From assembly GCA_016630905.1 (NCBI GenBank), contig WBMQ01000024.1:1-53093 (forward strand): 53,093 bases of DNA. The letters run 5' to 3'. The translations under genes and the position numbers were made by a program. The notes beneath the pieces were generated by a model. It was not told where the DNA came from. It ran no database searches and saw nothing but the letters and a program-made list of their open reading frames with translations. Source of the DNA: Capillidium heterosporum. Taxonomy: Eukaryota; Entomophthoromycota; Entomophthoromycetes; Entomophthorales; Capillidiaceae. Shown piece by piece: positions 37,129-51,700 of the stretch. The first letter of the stretch is position 1. Every line of letters begins with the position of its first letter.

Positions 37129-37571
37129 GTTGATTTGATTGTCGATCTGGGTTTAGATAGAAGTTGATTAAAGATGAATTAGTACTATTATACGATCCCG
37201 CAACTAAAAACATATTTATTTTATCGAATCCAAGCAATACAAGCCATCAGTTTATAAAATATTTGAAATTTAATATACATTTCAAAACTACAGATAATTT
37301 GAAATCGAATAAAGGTCTTATCTTTCAACTGCCAGTTTGCCAACAACCAGCTAAATTTTATGTAACTTTACTATAAGGTTTATTGCTGAAGGAATATCAC
37401 AAAGTCGAAACTATATAAAATTTTATTGGTTGACAAACAAGACCAAATTTATTTAAAACAATAATTTATTATAAGTCAGTCATCTAGCTCGAACTAACTT
37501 AGTGGAGTAGTTAGTAAACTTGGTGGTCTCCGGCCTAATCCTACTAAAGCATAAGTATATTATAAATCCAA
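37129..37571. other. Convergent intergenic region with a doubtful 70-codon frame
   Basis: Lies between the stops of CMS1 and the SAC3 gene. A plus-strand frame at 37164-37376 (starts MIKDELVLLYDPATKN) resembles nothing I know. It could be a read-on CMS1 exon or chance. Confidence 0.3.
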
Positions 37572-40500
37572 TTAGCAACACCTCTTAGCTTTTGAGACTT
37601 GGAAGATTGCTCCAAGTTCACCGTTTAGACTCGATTGGAATTTGAACAGAGTTGTGTTGAGCTCTATGTTGGAGTAGTCCTTTACATGCAGATCTTGCCT
37701 AAAATAGCCATTTGCTACCTTTATAATGACATCCTTAAATAGTTCGCTTGGACCTAGAATAATTAGTTGCAAGTAAAACAAGTATATACCTTGGGCATGT
37801 GCACCTGGGGATGGGAGTAAACCAAAATATTTGAGGGTACTATGGTAGGTACTTTGTATCCATTGGGGCGAACTGCAACATTAGTATATATCATAGAAAG
37901 TTACATTTACCTTTTGGTGGAGATTAAAGAGGGTGGTACCGATTGAGGTTTGTACAACGTTACATCCTTGAGCTTCAGCAACTTGGTACTAACGTTTAGC
38001 TGGAGCAAGCATCGGTTCAAATAGTGGGCAAAGGCGAAACTTGAATCTAGCAATTCAGCGTTGTAAAAGTTGGCGCAGAAGTTCAAGAACGACACCTTGA
38101 AATCGAAAATATCGACTATGTAAAAATTAGTATGAGTGTTTGGAATTGAGATAGTTGTTACAGTTGGGAGTAGCAGGCGTAGATATAGGAACCGTCTTTT
38201 GAAGCATGTCGCTGAGTAGATTTGCGAGCAGGAAGGTGGGTGCTTCACCTTTGATGATAGCTACGTTGAATTCAACGTCTCTGCTAAACATTCCGGATGG
38301 GACATGGCGTTTCAAGTTGGATAGGACATCCTGGACTGAATTAGTTTGTAATATATATATATATTTACCTGTGATGATGTCTTATCTTCACTAGTGGTAG
38401 GGATGTACAGGATACCTACTACTGAATCTCTTTGGAAAGCGTCGGAAGCTAAGAATGTGGTCAAGCGAATCGCTTCCAATTTCCAGTAACTTTGAAATAT
38501 ATTAGTATAAATTTAAACATGTGCTTACTTGGTCAATTCCGTAGGTTTACTCATCATCTGGAATAAAGCGAGGTTTATCAAGTACCGATTGTCCTAATAA
38601 AATATCAGTTGATTATGTTACTATAAGTCTTACATTTGTAACTCGCTCAAAACTGGAAGCCATGTCTGACGCTGTTGTTGAAAAACTTATATCCGATCCA
38701 CCTAGCCTAAAGGTTCCAGAGCTCAACTGGGTTCCCGAACTACCTGGATCTAAGTGTAGCTTGCGCTTGACCCACTTTACTTCCTTGGTGGTGGGTTTTG
38801 GAGTCATGACGTTGAGCTGGATGTGGAATGCAAACCTCCTTCGCGACATCAAAGTTAAGGTATCGCATGAGGCCAAACTGTTGGTATAAAGCTCTTTCAA
38901 ATTTAGGATCTTACGGTCGGTGCAGTTATCCCTAAGTGCGACGTTCTCTCGTAATTGGATATTGCAATCTTCCATAACTTTGAAGAGGTTGCGAAACTGT
39001 TGCGAGATAAGTTGGCTTTTGGTCGGGGGTGTGGGCTTGACGTGCGAGAGCCTGGTACGAAGCAACTGAGTGGGGTAGCCAAGACGCCTCAGTTTCTTTG
39101 TCAAGTAATTCCGGTGCGATTTATAGAAGTTTAGCTTCATTTTAAGTGAACGGTAGATTCGGTACTCGTCGGGTTTTTGAAGCAATGTATAAGGGTTGAC
39201 ACCTTTTAGGTAGAATTGGAGGGTGCCTATCCTATTTGAGATCTCATCATGCTCGCTAGTTAGATCGTCGAAAGTTGGGGTTGTGGTAAAGGGCCTATCA
39301 GCCAGGTTCTGCAAGGAGTTGGAGCCGTCATACTCGGTTGGGAATTCGGGAATAAAATTTGGTAACCCATCAATCAAAGTTGGTTCCAAGGTTGAATGGG
39401 TTGAACTTTCAGTTTCTTCATTTGCACTTTCACCTTGATCTAGTTGGTCGACTATGTAGTCTTCAATATTCTCTTCATTTTCGGGGCTAACTATCGAATC
39501 AGCTTCTGCCTGGTTAATGCTAGGTTGAAATAGATTGAAAATAGGTTGCTGAACTGGTTGAAAGTTGAAAGAGTATATCTTGGAATCTTCAACCACAGAG
39601 ACCTGTGGTTGAATTGTAGATTCAGGCTGATATTGGTGGTTATCAATAACTTCTAAGCTACTTTTGGGGGAACTGGAGGCTTCTATCTGTTCACCGATAC
39701 TTAAAACATTTGGAGCTACGTCAACTTGAAGCTCAGTTAAGTCCATCAGGGTGAATTGGTCCTCAAAGGGATTATCTTGATCGATAAACTCACTCAAGGC
39801 TTGAATGGTATCTTCATCAGGCAGTATCCGCCCGTGGATAATGTCTGCATATGCGAAATCATCCCTAAGACTATCAACCAAGTTGTTTTGGAAGTGTTTG
39901 GAGTTATATATACTGAGGCTGGGGACTATAGGTAATTTGGTTAAATATAATTTCAAGTTCGTATACCTTTAAACAAGCGCACACCATTGTTGCTGAAAAA
40001 GACCCGTGAATTAGCAACACCTAAACGACAATCCTTGCAAACTCGTTTGGCATCCTCAACATCGTTGAACCCAAGTATAGTAACAATTTTATCAATAGGG
40101 TAAGAGGTGCTACGCCCATACAAGCTGTGCGCTATCTGACCAAGCCCCAGCGCTTGGATAAGTGGGATGTGCAGTTCAAGGAAGATTGCGAGAATATAGC
40201 ATCCCCTAAGCTTAGGCAGTAACTCGAAAAATCCACTAAAATCGAAAAAAATCGATAGGGTTGTTGGCTTTCAAGCCGATGTACATCGTCCGTATCTTGC
40301 GCATGAGTAAGTTAACTAATCGGTAAAGTTGGCCGTATGGAGAAGTACTGATCTCTGATTTGTCCCAAACCCTTGGCTTCAGCTTTATCCTCTTGAGGTA
40401 AAAAAGCTCATGGTACATACGGAATTCGGGCTCGTTCTCGCATCTGATCCCTTTCTTACTTAGATCCTGATAAGCTTCCATAAGACTGATCAAAGCTAAA

Positions 40501-41267
40501 TAATTAAAAAACGTATCGGATAAAGTGTTACCGTTAGTAGCTTGTTCTAATTCCAGTCGAATCTCTGTTGGATCTTCGACACTAAAGTAATGCAAGGAAG
40601 CTATATGGAATCGGACACAGCGTTCATACACGTAGACCGACTCTTCACCAGTGTAATGCTGGGGTACGAACTCATTTCGCATAGATCGTGTGCGGTCCCT
40701 TACAAAGGAGTGGCAGTTCTTAAATGTGGGCTCGTTGGCAACAATATTATCAATTAGGTAATCCATTGTTCTCTAGAAAATTGTCAGCTAACAGTATTTG
40801 CGTTATATCATGCCTTTATAGCAGCTGGTGTAAGGATGTCGGATGGAAGCGGTGCCTCCTTCCCAGCTGCTGAACGCGAGAATTTCTTGATAACTCGACT
40901 GGGGTCCATCTCTTTAGTTGCTGGGTCCTTTTATAAAGTCAGCTTAAGTGAAATTTCAAAATGCATACTCTTTCGAATTGATCTATCTGACCTTCCTTAT
41001 CCCTTTTATACATCTCGTAGTCGGGACACATATCGGTACATAGCCCTACTAGTTCTATAGCTTCGTCGAGGTTGTATCGCTTGTTGGGGTCAGCCATCAA
41101 CCCATCTCGTATGAAGGCTGCTCTAAGTTGGGGTCGCTCCCTATCGAGCTTTTTGACTTGTTAGTTTAAGACTTATAGAGGGTGGTTACTTGGTAAAAAG
41201 GGTGTTCGTCATTCGTCTTGAAGCGCTCCTTACGTCTTCGCTTGGCTTCTTCTGTGTCCTGGTCCAT
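37572..41267 (-). CDS. SAC3: SAC3/GANP-type mRNA export scaffold, one frameshift
   Basis: Sac3 is the scaffold of the TREX-2 complex at nuclear pores. It starts MDQDTEEAKRRRKERF at 41267. Then follow LVGLCTDMCPDYEMYKRDKE and DPSRVIKKFSRSAAGKE (the SAC3 signature), SFVRDRTRSMRNEFVPQHY, the helical SAC3 domain, YPIDKIVTILGFNDVEDAK (winged-helix end), an acidic low-complexity linker with FNFQPVQQPIFNLFQ (FG-like), and a charged helical region at about 38750-39200. The last exons, down to 37572, are joined to the same gene by intron phase; I do not recognise their fold and they could be a separate gene. The intron between AAIK and RTMDYL (40756-40796) has GC-AG ends. A T7 run at 40245-40251 has one base too many: the frame resumes one base later as DFFDFSGFFELLPK. 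Confidence 0.85.
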
Positions 41268-41470
41268 TTGATGCTAGAAGCTTCTGTAAACTTGAAGTGA
41301 CGAGCTAGAGTTTGATGAAAGCTACTTTTAAATCAATGAAATTCAATTTTTTGTAGACGTTTTAAATTTGCATGATAAAGTTTTCAAAAGTTGGCATTCC
41401 TTGATGGATATTGTTGAAATTTATCGTGCAGATATGGATATACTCATAAAATTGAGTATTATTAACTTAA
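41268..41470. promoter_or_regulatory. Upstream region of SAC3
   Basis: Short AT-rich stretch between the SAC3 start and a solo LTR. It is the likely SAC3 promoter. No motif recognised. Confidence 0.35.
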
Positions 41471-42089
41471 TATTGGCTGGTCGATCTCGTTGAGTGTCTG
41501 ACCATTGGCTCGGATTTCCAGTCAAGTGGGTTCGGTCAAACTGGTGGGTTCTTCGGCATAGGATGTGATGTGTTTAATCGTGTTGTGGGCTAGCTAACAT
41601 AGACGCAAGGATTACTTTATAATCAATAACAATACTCAAAACTCTCAATTCTCACAAAGCTATAGGCTAGGAATCTCATTCAAACTAAAAATTTATATCC
41701 CAAGACAACCCAAAAGATCTTCAAAACCAACGAAAACCAAATCAGCACAGAACCCCCTTCTTCTCTAGGCGAGAGTCTTGATATATATATCGTAGCTCTG
41801 GAAAAAATCATAACTCGGCGACATGTAAGAAAATTCTTCCTGACGATTAATTTACAGTGGCAATTTGGAGGGTTTGAAATCCAAGGTGAACAGAAACTAT
41901 ATCTGTAGCAGGCAATCAATCCCAGGCAGATTTAAATGAACTAGCAGCAATTTAAGGTAATGTGAATTACATATATAAGAGATAGAAATACGTAGTCCGA
42001 AGCACATTATCGAGTAGTAGCACTAATATAAACTACTTGAAAATAATTTGATATTCAATATACGACTTGGCTGAAGAACTAAGGTGTCA
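41471..42089 (+). repeat. Solo LTR (LTR3-type) in the gene-rich region, target duplication CTTAA
   Basis: 619 bp, from TATTGGCTGGTCGATCTC to ACTAAGGTGTCA, flanked by CTTAA at 41466-41470 and 42090-42094. It shares the LTR1/LTR3 opening and closing phrases but has normal composition and keeps its CG and CA dinucleotides, so it has largely escaped RIP. It sits in the SAC3 upstream region, 200 bases from the start codon. Confidence 0.88.
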
Positions 42090-42094
42090 CTTAA

Positions 42095-42367
42095 TAAAGC
42101 TGAACTACCTTTATTGTTATTAGCGCCACATCTATATTGTAGACCTATAGTATAAAGATACTGAAAAGTAAATTCTATAGACTTGGGGAAAAGTAGGATG
42201 TAGTTATAATATCAGTTGAGGTGGCCTAAAGTAGATATAGTAAGCAAAAGCTTTTGTCTTGATGGGATGCTAAAGTGTTTGTTTAGTTGATAAACGTATA
42301 GAAGTATTGAAATACATATACTAGATATAAGACTTTTACTTTTAATAATAAAAACTGCCTTAATAAC
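42095..42367. other. Intergenic, 3' side of the lipase gene
   Basis: About 270 bases between the solo LTR and the lipase stop codon. Nothing recognised. Confidence 0.35.
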
Positions 42368-45356
42368 TTAATTCGAACTATCAGAATCCTTATCCTCCAA
42401 ATTATCCAACAAAAACTCTATAACCGAGTTGTTACCATTACCGTCCTCAATTTGCTGGCTATTGATCATGAGTTTAGGAATCGTATTCCCAGTTCCAGCA
42501 TCTTCACCCTGTTCACGATCGCTGCTATTAGCACCAAAGCTCCCACTGTTATCATTGGAAGTCTTGGTCTGTAAGCTCAGTTTGGCACCTTTTTTCTTCT
42601 TGGGAATCTGAAGTTGTTTCGATTCTTCCGTTTCTAAGGATTCCAATAAGCTGGGGTCTTTCGAAGGGTTCAAGTTGATGTCTTCGTCCTTGTCGACGAA
42701 TTTCCTTAAAAGAGTGAGGATCTTCATTTCGAGTTTGAACCGATTGTCAATGGCATGTAATTTGGGCCAGGTGGCTTGCTGACCGGCTTGAAGACAGTAA
42801 GTTACTTGCTCTTGATCGGGGTCAGTTATTATTTGAGAGTAATCTTTAAGGCGCAGCCTCGGCTAAAAGTAAAAGTAAATAAATAAAGTAGTGGTGAAAT
42901 AGTACCAAAATAGTCATGTTGCCATCAAACTTTTGCAAAAAGACTTGGGACCAATCCAAGCGCATAAACCTAGGTAGAAGCTCCAAGTCGCGGACGACGT
43001 GCAACCACTTTTTCAAATCCAATTTGAGGTAGTATTCCAAAGCCGAGAAAATGAAGCCACCACGCCTAGGGTTTGGAATGTTAATTCGTAGTCGAAAGGA
43101 TATCAATTTACCAAACTTTGCCCTGGTACTGGTTGCTGGCATGGGCCGCAGTTACCAAGCTAGGCTTGCCAACCCTCCCATTTTCAAAGAAAAATAGCTG
43201 AATATGAGGGTTTACTTGGCTGACTATAGTGTACTTGATGTTGAACTACGGATTGATAAGTATCACCTTTTGAAATAAAATAGACTTACAAATGAGTTTA
43301 GGGCTTTCAACGGAATATCCTAAAAATAACACCGGTTTAGCACGTTGTATTAGTTGTCAAAAGGTACCATCTTCAAACTACCGTCGCGCCACTTCATCCC
43401 AGCCGAAAGGTAAGGTTCGATCTTACCCAAACTATTCTTTTGCATCAAAGTTATAGGCCCGATAACACCAGGGACTGCTGAACTTGCCAAAACTAAAAAA
43501 TGAAAAATTAGGTTACAACTATAAGCATATATGGGCAAAATTACTTGCGGACCATATGACGACGTTGGGAGTCGTTATATAATTCAACAACTTGGGAGGT
43601 AGGTAAGAATCCAAAGGCACAACAGTAATATTCAAAATTTTGCCAGTGCGCTTATAAGCTTCCAAGAAGGTAGTATTTCCAAAGGTAACCCAGTTGAGCT
43701 TCTCACCGAAATTACCGGCATCGAACCTAGATGAAGAGTTTAGTATAAGTGGGGTAAAGGAGTATGGGGTACAAGTTGCCGGTTTGAATCAGTCTAGTGA
43801 ATTTGATCTATGGAAATTGTTAGTAGATTCGGTGGGAAAGGGAGGTTTACATTCAAAGGCTCACCGAAACACTTGAGTAAAACGTGTGCTTCAGGCAATA
43901 GAAGCTGGCGCATCTCATCGTCGGTACGGCAAGCATACATGGAGGCTATGATGGAGCCAGCTGATGTCCCCGTCAAAATGTTGGGCATGTTGTTGGAATC
44001 TAGGAGGGCCTTGATAACACCGAGGTGCATGAAACCTAAGGCGGCACCACCACTTAAGCACAAGGCAGTCCGGCCGTAGCTCTGCGAGACTTCCCTTAGG
44101 AACTGTTTCTTGGTTGTCGTGGGGATCTTGTCGTTTTGGTTTATGTAGTCCAAGCTTAGGTGCACTAGATTAGGTGGTGTTAGTATTTAAGTTCAAGTGT
44201 TCTTTTTACTTTCTGTGTAAAAATCTTCGACAACCTATCATTTCCAAAAATGAGTTAGATTAATATGCTGTTGTATCCAAATTCAAAGTTACCCTCTTAG
44301 TTCCAAAGTGAGTTGACGAGTACAAACCAGTGTTCTCGATGTTGCCTACGTTCTGTCTAAGAGCACCACTCTTGAGGACATCCATCAACTCATCACTCAA
44401 ATTACACTTTCTCAGGTACGCCGACTTTCTGCGCAGCTTGTGGACCAACTCGTTGTCATAAATCTTCAATTTGGGCTGTTTCTTCCACAGGTTGAGACCG
44501 AGAAGTTCATCTAGCTTCTGACCGTTCAGCTTCCATTCCGAGTAGGTGGTTGCTTCCTTCAATTTCTTTTGTAGTTCGCGGATGGCGGTCAATTGTCCAC
44601 GACTATTTGATTGAGATTTAGTGTATAGATATGAGATGAATTACTTGTTGAAGAAAAACTCCTGGAGGACGACCAATTGCCTTATAATGAAGTATACAAC
44701 AAGTTCTATGAGGGCGTACGATAGGATGCATAGCTATGGAAAGAGGAAAGCAGAGTTAATATATATTTACAAGTACATCGACTTACTAATAGTGGATACC
44801 GAACTATTAAGTAGTCCAGGCCATGGAACTTGTTTTTGGTCTGGCTGCTGTTCTTCTTCAAGTTTTCGAACTGCTCCTTGAAGTAAGTAAACCAACTCTC
44901 GTTGATATGGCTGGCATTGGAAGTCAAGTTGGCAACAAAGGGGATGGCAGTCATGGGGGGTAATGGGAATGTTGTGGTCCAAGTCCTTAGCCTCAGTGGA
45001 GTTGAGTATGCTGCGGAAGTACTTTATGTCTTCCTTGCTTTCGTCTACCAGTTGGAAGTAGTAGTCGTACATTTTCTGTCTTGCTTTTGCCTCTACCGTT
45101 TCTTTCATCTTCAATTAGTTGTTTTGTAAAGTCGTTTGTAGTTTAAGATGAGAAATAAAAGCAGGCAAGTTCCTAGTCCAGTTCCTTTATATAATGAGAA
45201 CCCAACCATTAATATGTAATATATTTTCTGTTCTGACTTTATCAGGAACTCTACCAATTTTTTCAGCATCGCCAATTTAGGGTTCGGATTTTCGGTTGCC
45301 AGTTTTAGTAAATGTAGATTGGGTTTACAAGACTGAAAAGCCATGTCAAATTCCAA
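42368..45356 (-). CDS. Patatin-domain triacylglycerol lipase, TGL3/4/5 family
   Basis: Predicted lipid-droplet lipase that hydrolyses stored triacylglycerol. The N-terminal exon has one hydrophobic helix (about 45150-45240). It is followed by the DUF3336-type region and the patatin core: ALCLSGGAALGFMHLGVIKAL (oxyanion loop), ILTGTSAGSIIAS (GxSxG nucleophile Ser), SSAVPGVIGPITLM, and KWRDGSLKM (catalytic Asp). After that come YTIVSQVNPHIQLFFFENG, GGFIFSALEYYLKLDLKKW and ATWPKLHAIDNRFKLE, all family hallmarks, then a Ser/Asp-rich tail. Introns near 43100 and 42860 have clean phases. Two indels are needed: an extra C in the C6 run at 44955-44960 (IPITP then MTAIPFVANL), and a missing base near 45113 joining the membrane segment to LKMKETVEAKARQ. 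The second join is less certain. Confidence 0.85.
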
Positions 45357-46559
45357 GTAAAGCTATTCCATCATTTATTGATACAAAAGTTACAGCAGCT
45401 GCCTGAATATATGTATATATATAGCCTAGACAGTTTTAATGAGTGGTAAAGACTTGGTTGACACTATATGAAATAGGGATATCATCGCTTTAGGAACAAA
45501 AGAAGTAAGTGTTAATCCGAAATTTTCAAGTAATAAATCTTTTTATAGCGAGGCAATAGATTAAGATAATCTATTCTTCCGAGAGTTGTAGAAACAGGTG
45601 TTGAAAATTAGTCGCTATTTGCCTTCAAGTTCTGAAAGTGGATATAAGAGGATGGTAGATGTCTTGGCCTTTCTGATGTTGGTGTATCCTAGTTTATATA
45701 TACATAAATCCTTATTTGCTGGATATTTCGGATTGTCTTTGTAACTAAAAATTATATATATCAATCACAGCACTCTGCACTGGGTCTCTGGTAAAGGGCC
45801 TTTGGCTTACCTTTGCGAAGATTTCTAAAAAATGTCAGATTTTCATTTCACCAAGGTCATAACTGTATCAAACTGTAATCATCTTATACTTTGAAATCCA
45901 TTCTCTATATTCCAGTGCATATGTAAAATTATATTATTTCAAACAGTTATACATTCGATAAAATGGCTAACTGTGTGGAAACTATTAATAAAATAGACAC
46001 TGATAAAGTTTACCTTGACACTTTTATAAAAATCGAATGTTACAACCGAAAACTTAAAACATATTACTCAATTATCAAAGCCGATCCATTATACGATTCC
46101 AAACTCCATCATATCTAAAACTTTTTAAATAAACTTCAATTGTTAAAAATTTTATAGTATAGCAAGATTTAGATGAGCTCCGAGAGATTTGTAAAGATTC
46201 ACATATTTCTAGTTAAAAATAGTAAAGCATGGGCATTTCGATATATATATTTAAATTCAAATATTTATACAAAAACATATAAAGATGAGCTTAAACCTAA
46301 ACTTTGTAGTGTCCTCAAATGCCATTTTAATAGCATTATCGATCCGATATATAGCAACTACAAAGTTAAATAACTTAAGGAGTAGAATATATCTGCCCAT
46401 TCGATACAATACATAAAACCAACTAAACAGCGCTTAAAGAAAAAAGTATCTGCAAAAAATAAAGCAACATTTATATCTAATGCCAGTTTTCAAAATTTCA
46501 AGCCAGATGTACCGTTAACTCGAACTTCAAACTATTTCAAAGTGAACTAGTAGTTGCCA
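45357..46559. other. Intergenic region between lipase and SLT2
   Basis: About 1.2 kb, moderately AT-rich. It should contain the lipase promoter and the SLT2 3' UTR. A 66-codon plus-strand frame at 46173 has no recognisable content. No RNA gene or repeat is seen. Confidence 0.4.
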
Positions 46560-48101
<1,542 letters not shown>

Positions 48102-48788
48102 TCTAACCTCCTTCTAAGATCTATTTCAAAGCGTGTTAAAAGAATGGAAGTTCGACTAATACCTACCTTAGTTGTGCTTTTCAATCTAAAGATCCGAGTA
48201 AAATTTAAAGGCTCCAAACTGATAACAAATTCCGGCGAAATATTTTACGTCTATTTTGGTGCTGATGTGGCTGAATTTTCACAAATTGAAAGGAAATTCT
48301 ATTTTTAGACAACTTGTAAAAGTTCAACTTGATGTCGCTATAAAAATACAGGGATGTAGCTCTAGAACTAAATAGTGACAATAGTAACAAGGGCCTACAA
48401 ACTCCCTTTATATTCCAAATCAAAGTATCTGATCCCTGCAAGACAAGCAAAACCATTGTAGCAACAGATGGTATAGCCATGATAAGCAGCATTCAACAGA
48501 ACACTTGTCAATGACACCCAAATATCCAGTATAAAGATAGTGCATAGGTTCTTTCCATCATAGCGATTAGAAATACAGAGTATCCAGTACGAACAATAAT
48601 AAAAGACGTATAAATTAATTGTAAAAAGTAGATATGAAAAATTAAACACGCATACAAAGAGTTCGATACCAGCAAAAACAAAAAAGTCGCATATAGTACT
48701 ACAAACCATATCAAAGTAAAAACCAAATAGTACAGTTTATATTTCTATATGCTTAGGCTCTATATATTTTTAACAGATTTGATTCAGT
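48102..48788 (-). other. SLT2 upstream / POLG 3' region with a hydrophobic frame
   Basis: Contains the SLT2 promoter side and the POLG 3' UTR. Overlapping minus-strand frames at 48205-48726 encode strongly hydrophobic peptides (for example a 104-codon frame at 48395-48709 rich in Phe, Cys and Tyr). It could be a small multi-pass membrane protein split by introns, or chance from T-rich DNA. I recognise no family. Confidence 0.25.
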
Positions 48789-51700
48789 TCAATTAGAATG
48801 GTTCCTCCAGTACCACTTGTTGCCTTTTGAGTTGGTGCTTGTCGCCTTCCCCGTCAACAGTTTAGCGAGCTGCGAATTGTGGCTAATGTAAGTTTGTGCT
48901 ATTGGTGTCGCTGCCATATTACCACTGCCATTGCAACTCCTATCTCCGCCCATCTTCAAGTTGCTAGATCCATATTTAATAAAAGGTTGGCTCGAGCACT
49001 TTGATTTATCGTTGGTACTAGCACCACTTTTACCACTGCTTAAAGCTTGCTTGGGTGGACTGTTTACATAGGAGGTAGACTGCGTTCTAGGTGACTGCTT
49101 ACCATTGTGTTTTCTGGCGAAAATCTGCTTGAGGTCATCTAAATCATCCGCATCCTGAGCTCTTAAATACTGCAGGCCACCCTTACCTTGCTTGAGGTCG
49201 ATGGGTCGGACTAGCGGTCCTTGGAATATAGGCGAATTTATCGAATCATCGACACCACCTTCCTCAAAATCAGGTTGCAAGGTCAGCTTATCAGCGGCAT
49301 CTACTCTACTATCACGCTGCAACTGGAATTCATTCGTCAATTCCCTTAGCTGCAAAATATCCAAGGAAATGCCAGGCGGGATCTTTATCTCCTGTGACGG
49401 GGTGATACACTCCAAATCCACTTCTTTACGTAGCACAAAGTCAACATCAACTGCTGAAAAGAAAGCAACCGACTGGGGTAAATCAGAAAATCCTAGTCTA
49501 TAGGCGAACAATGCCCTGGTCCACAAATTACTTATTTGCAAGGCAAAGGCCGCCCTATACTGATCCTCTTCTCGGACCAAGAATCGCACCTCGTCATGGA
49601 CAGAGAGCATAAATCGGGCATCAATTTGATACTTCTTGATCAAGTACTGCATAGCAACCAGGAGTAGATGCAAGTAATCGACACCTGAAGATTGGACAAC
49701 CCAATTGACGCGAGAAGTCATATACCCCTCCCCAACAAATTCAGGACGTAAAGCGTTGGGGATGCCACAATTCAAAACAGGGGTCCTAGGATCTTGGGAA
49801 GTAGCTATAGCTTCCAACTTGTTGAACATAAAGGACTCACTACCGCCGTACCAGAAGCTATGTCCTGTAAACCTACCACTGCGCTCCTTGTTGCCTTTCG
49901 TCTCCAAGTATAGCTTGTTGGCTCTAAGCTTAGCCTCCTCCTGCTTGAGGGAGGCATTGAACTGCATCAACAGCTGCACAGCAAAGTTGTTGCCGGCGCC
50001 GTAGATGCGGCCGTAGTTAAAGACTTTGGCTTGGCCGCGACCAATGCCTAAAATGCTAGCCGTCTTGGAGTGCATATCGGTACCTTCGGATTTAGTTCCT
50101 TGTAAAGTCATCCAGCCAAATGCCGTTGAACCATGGTTTTTGAACTGAGAATCACCAATTAAACTGGAGATCCATAATTCCTCCGAGTCAACGTCAGCAC
50201 CGACGATCTTGTAACCTTTGGGAGCCTTGATCAATGACTTGAGTTCGGATCCAATGCGGTTGGACTTGGCATTGCTAGCTGTCATCCAGGTCGGTTCGAC
50301 GGCCCGTCTAGTGACGGTGCCCATGGTGGCGATCTGAGGTAAGATCATCCCTAAGCCTAACCCTTGCTCAGTGTCCTTAGCATTAATTGAGTCGGGCAAT
50401 CCAAATTGAATATCGTTATCCTGCCACACTACAAACTGCGATCGAATACGGTCCCGAGCCGAGATCCAGTAGGCGCATAGCGTGTTCATTTTAAGAGCCT
50501 CCTTAGCTAAAGCGAACTCGGAGGTCAGAACTTCGGTTTCCAATGCATTAGTATACCCTTTACTCAACGGATTGCCACATCGATGCTCCTCGCCATCTTT
50601 GTGGGGGATCTTGTAGAACCTATAGCTTTCATAGTCGCAGCCCTCACCAATGACTAAGCCCAAATCCTCGAAGTTGGGGTCGTTTCGGTCGTCAGGGAAC
50701 TCTAAAGGTGGTGAGCTGTGGGTAAAGTCGGAGTTGGGATCGACATAAAAGGTCCATCCATGATTCTTGGAGTAATAGATTGGGTTGCCCAGCCATTTCA
50801 GCTTGAGCAGATATGGAGCCAGTCGGTTCCGAGTGGTGACGCGGACCCGCTTTTCCTTACTGTCGTAGATTGCCTTGTACCACTCTGGCTTTCCAGGTAG
50901 GTGCTGGTTCGTGTAGGGACGTGGCTCTCCATTCTTGGCATAAGTGCCATCTTTTTTAAACTTGGCTTGGTGAACTTTTGTGGTGTGGTCGTCCAATCTA
51001 GACACCTTAGCCAAGGATCGGATTGGGGTCGGGGTGTGTTAGGGCTTCTTCAGCTAGATCCTCCAGTTTTCGTTCAACTTCGGTAGATATCTTTAGGTAG
51101 AGGTCCTCAGCCCTTTGGACGTACTCCTTCCACCCTCCATCAGTCGGCAAAAATCCCTTGCCCATCGTTAAGATGCCAGCGAAGGAGACGGGGTGGGGGC
51201 ACTTCTCCAGGTACATGGGAAACACTTTCTTATATACCTCATGGGTAACTTCAACATCCATGGCACAGTACATCATCAACTCCTGGAACTCGCGCCTGAC
51301 ATCCTCGACCTCCCCTTCCACGAACACATCCCTTAAACCTTTATCGATCTCGACCTTGCAGTAAAGTTTTGCCACCGCCTGTAAACTGTTGATGGACGAG
51401 ATATCAAAGAAGTTGGCGGTAGTCAACCGTTCCTTCTCCAAGCACTCGGTATCTTCTTCGGAGAGCGCCTTTTTGTATTTCAACCATTTCTGTCGCTGTA
51501 TCGTACTCAAAACCACCGACGGCAACGTGTAGACTCATGGTGTCTAAAAAGGCAGTCTTCGAGGCCTTGAAGCTGTACTCATTCAACATTCGAGCTCGGT
51601 CGTAACTGGCGTTATGAGCAATGACAATATTTGACTTTTTAGGGTTCCAAGGGATCAGAGTAGTTTCCTCCGCTGGAACCTTGCCCTCACTATCAATAGC

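Noticed and set aside
46173-46373. 66-codon plus-strand frame between lipase and SLT2
   Set aside because: No motif and no partner exon in AT-rich intergenic DNA; likely chance.
49192-50004. Plus-strand frames of about 100 codons within POLG
   Set aside because: Antisense shadows of polymerase coding sequence.
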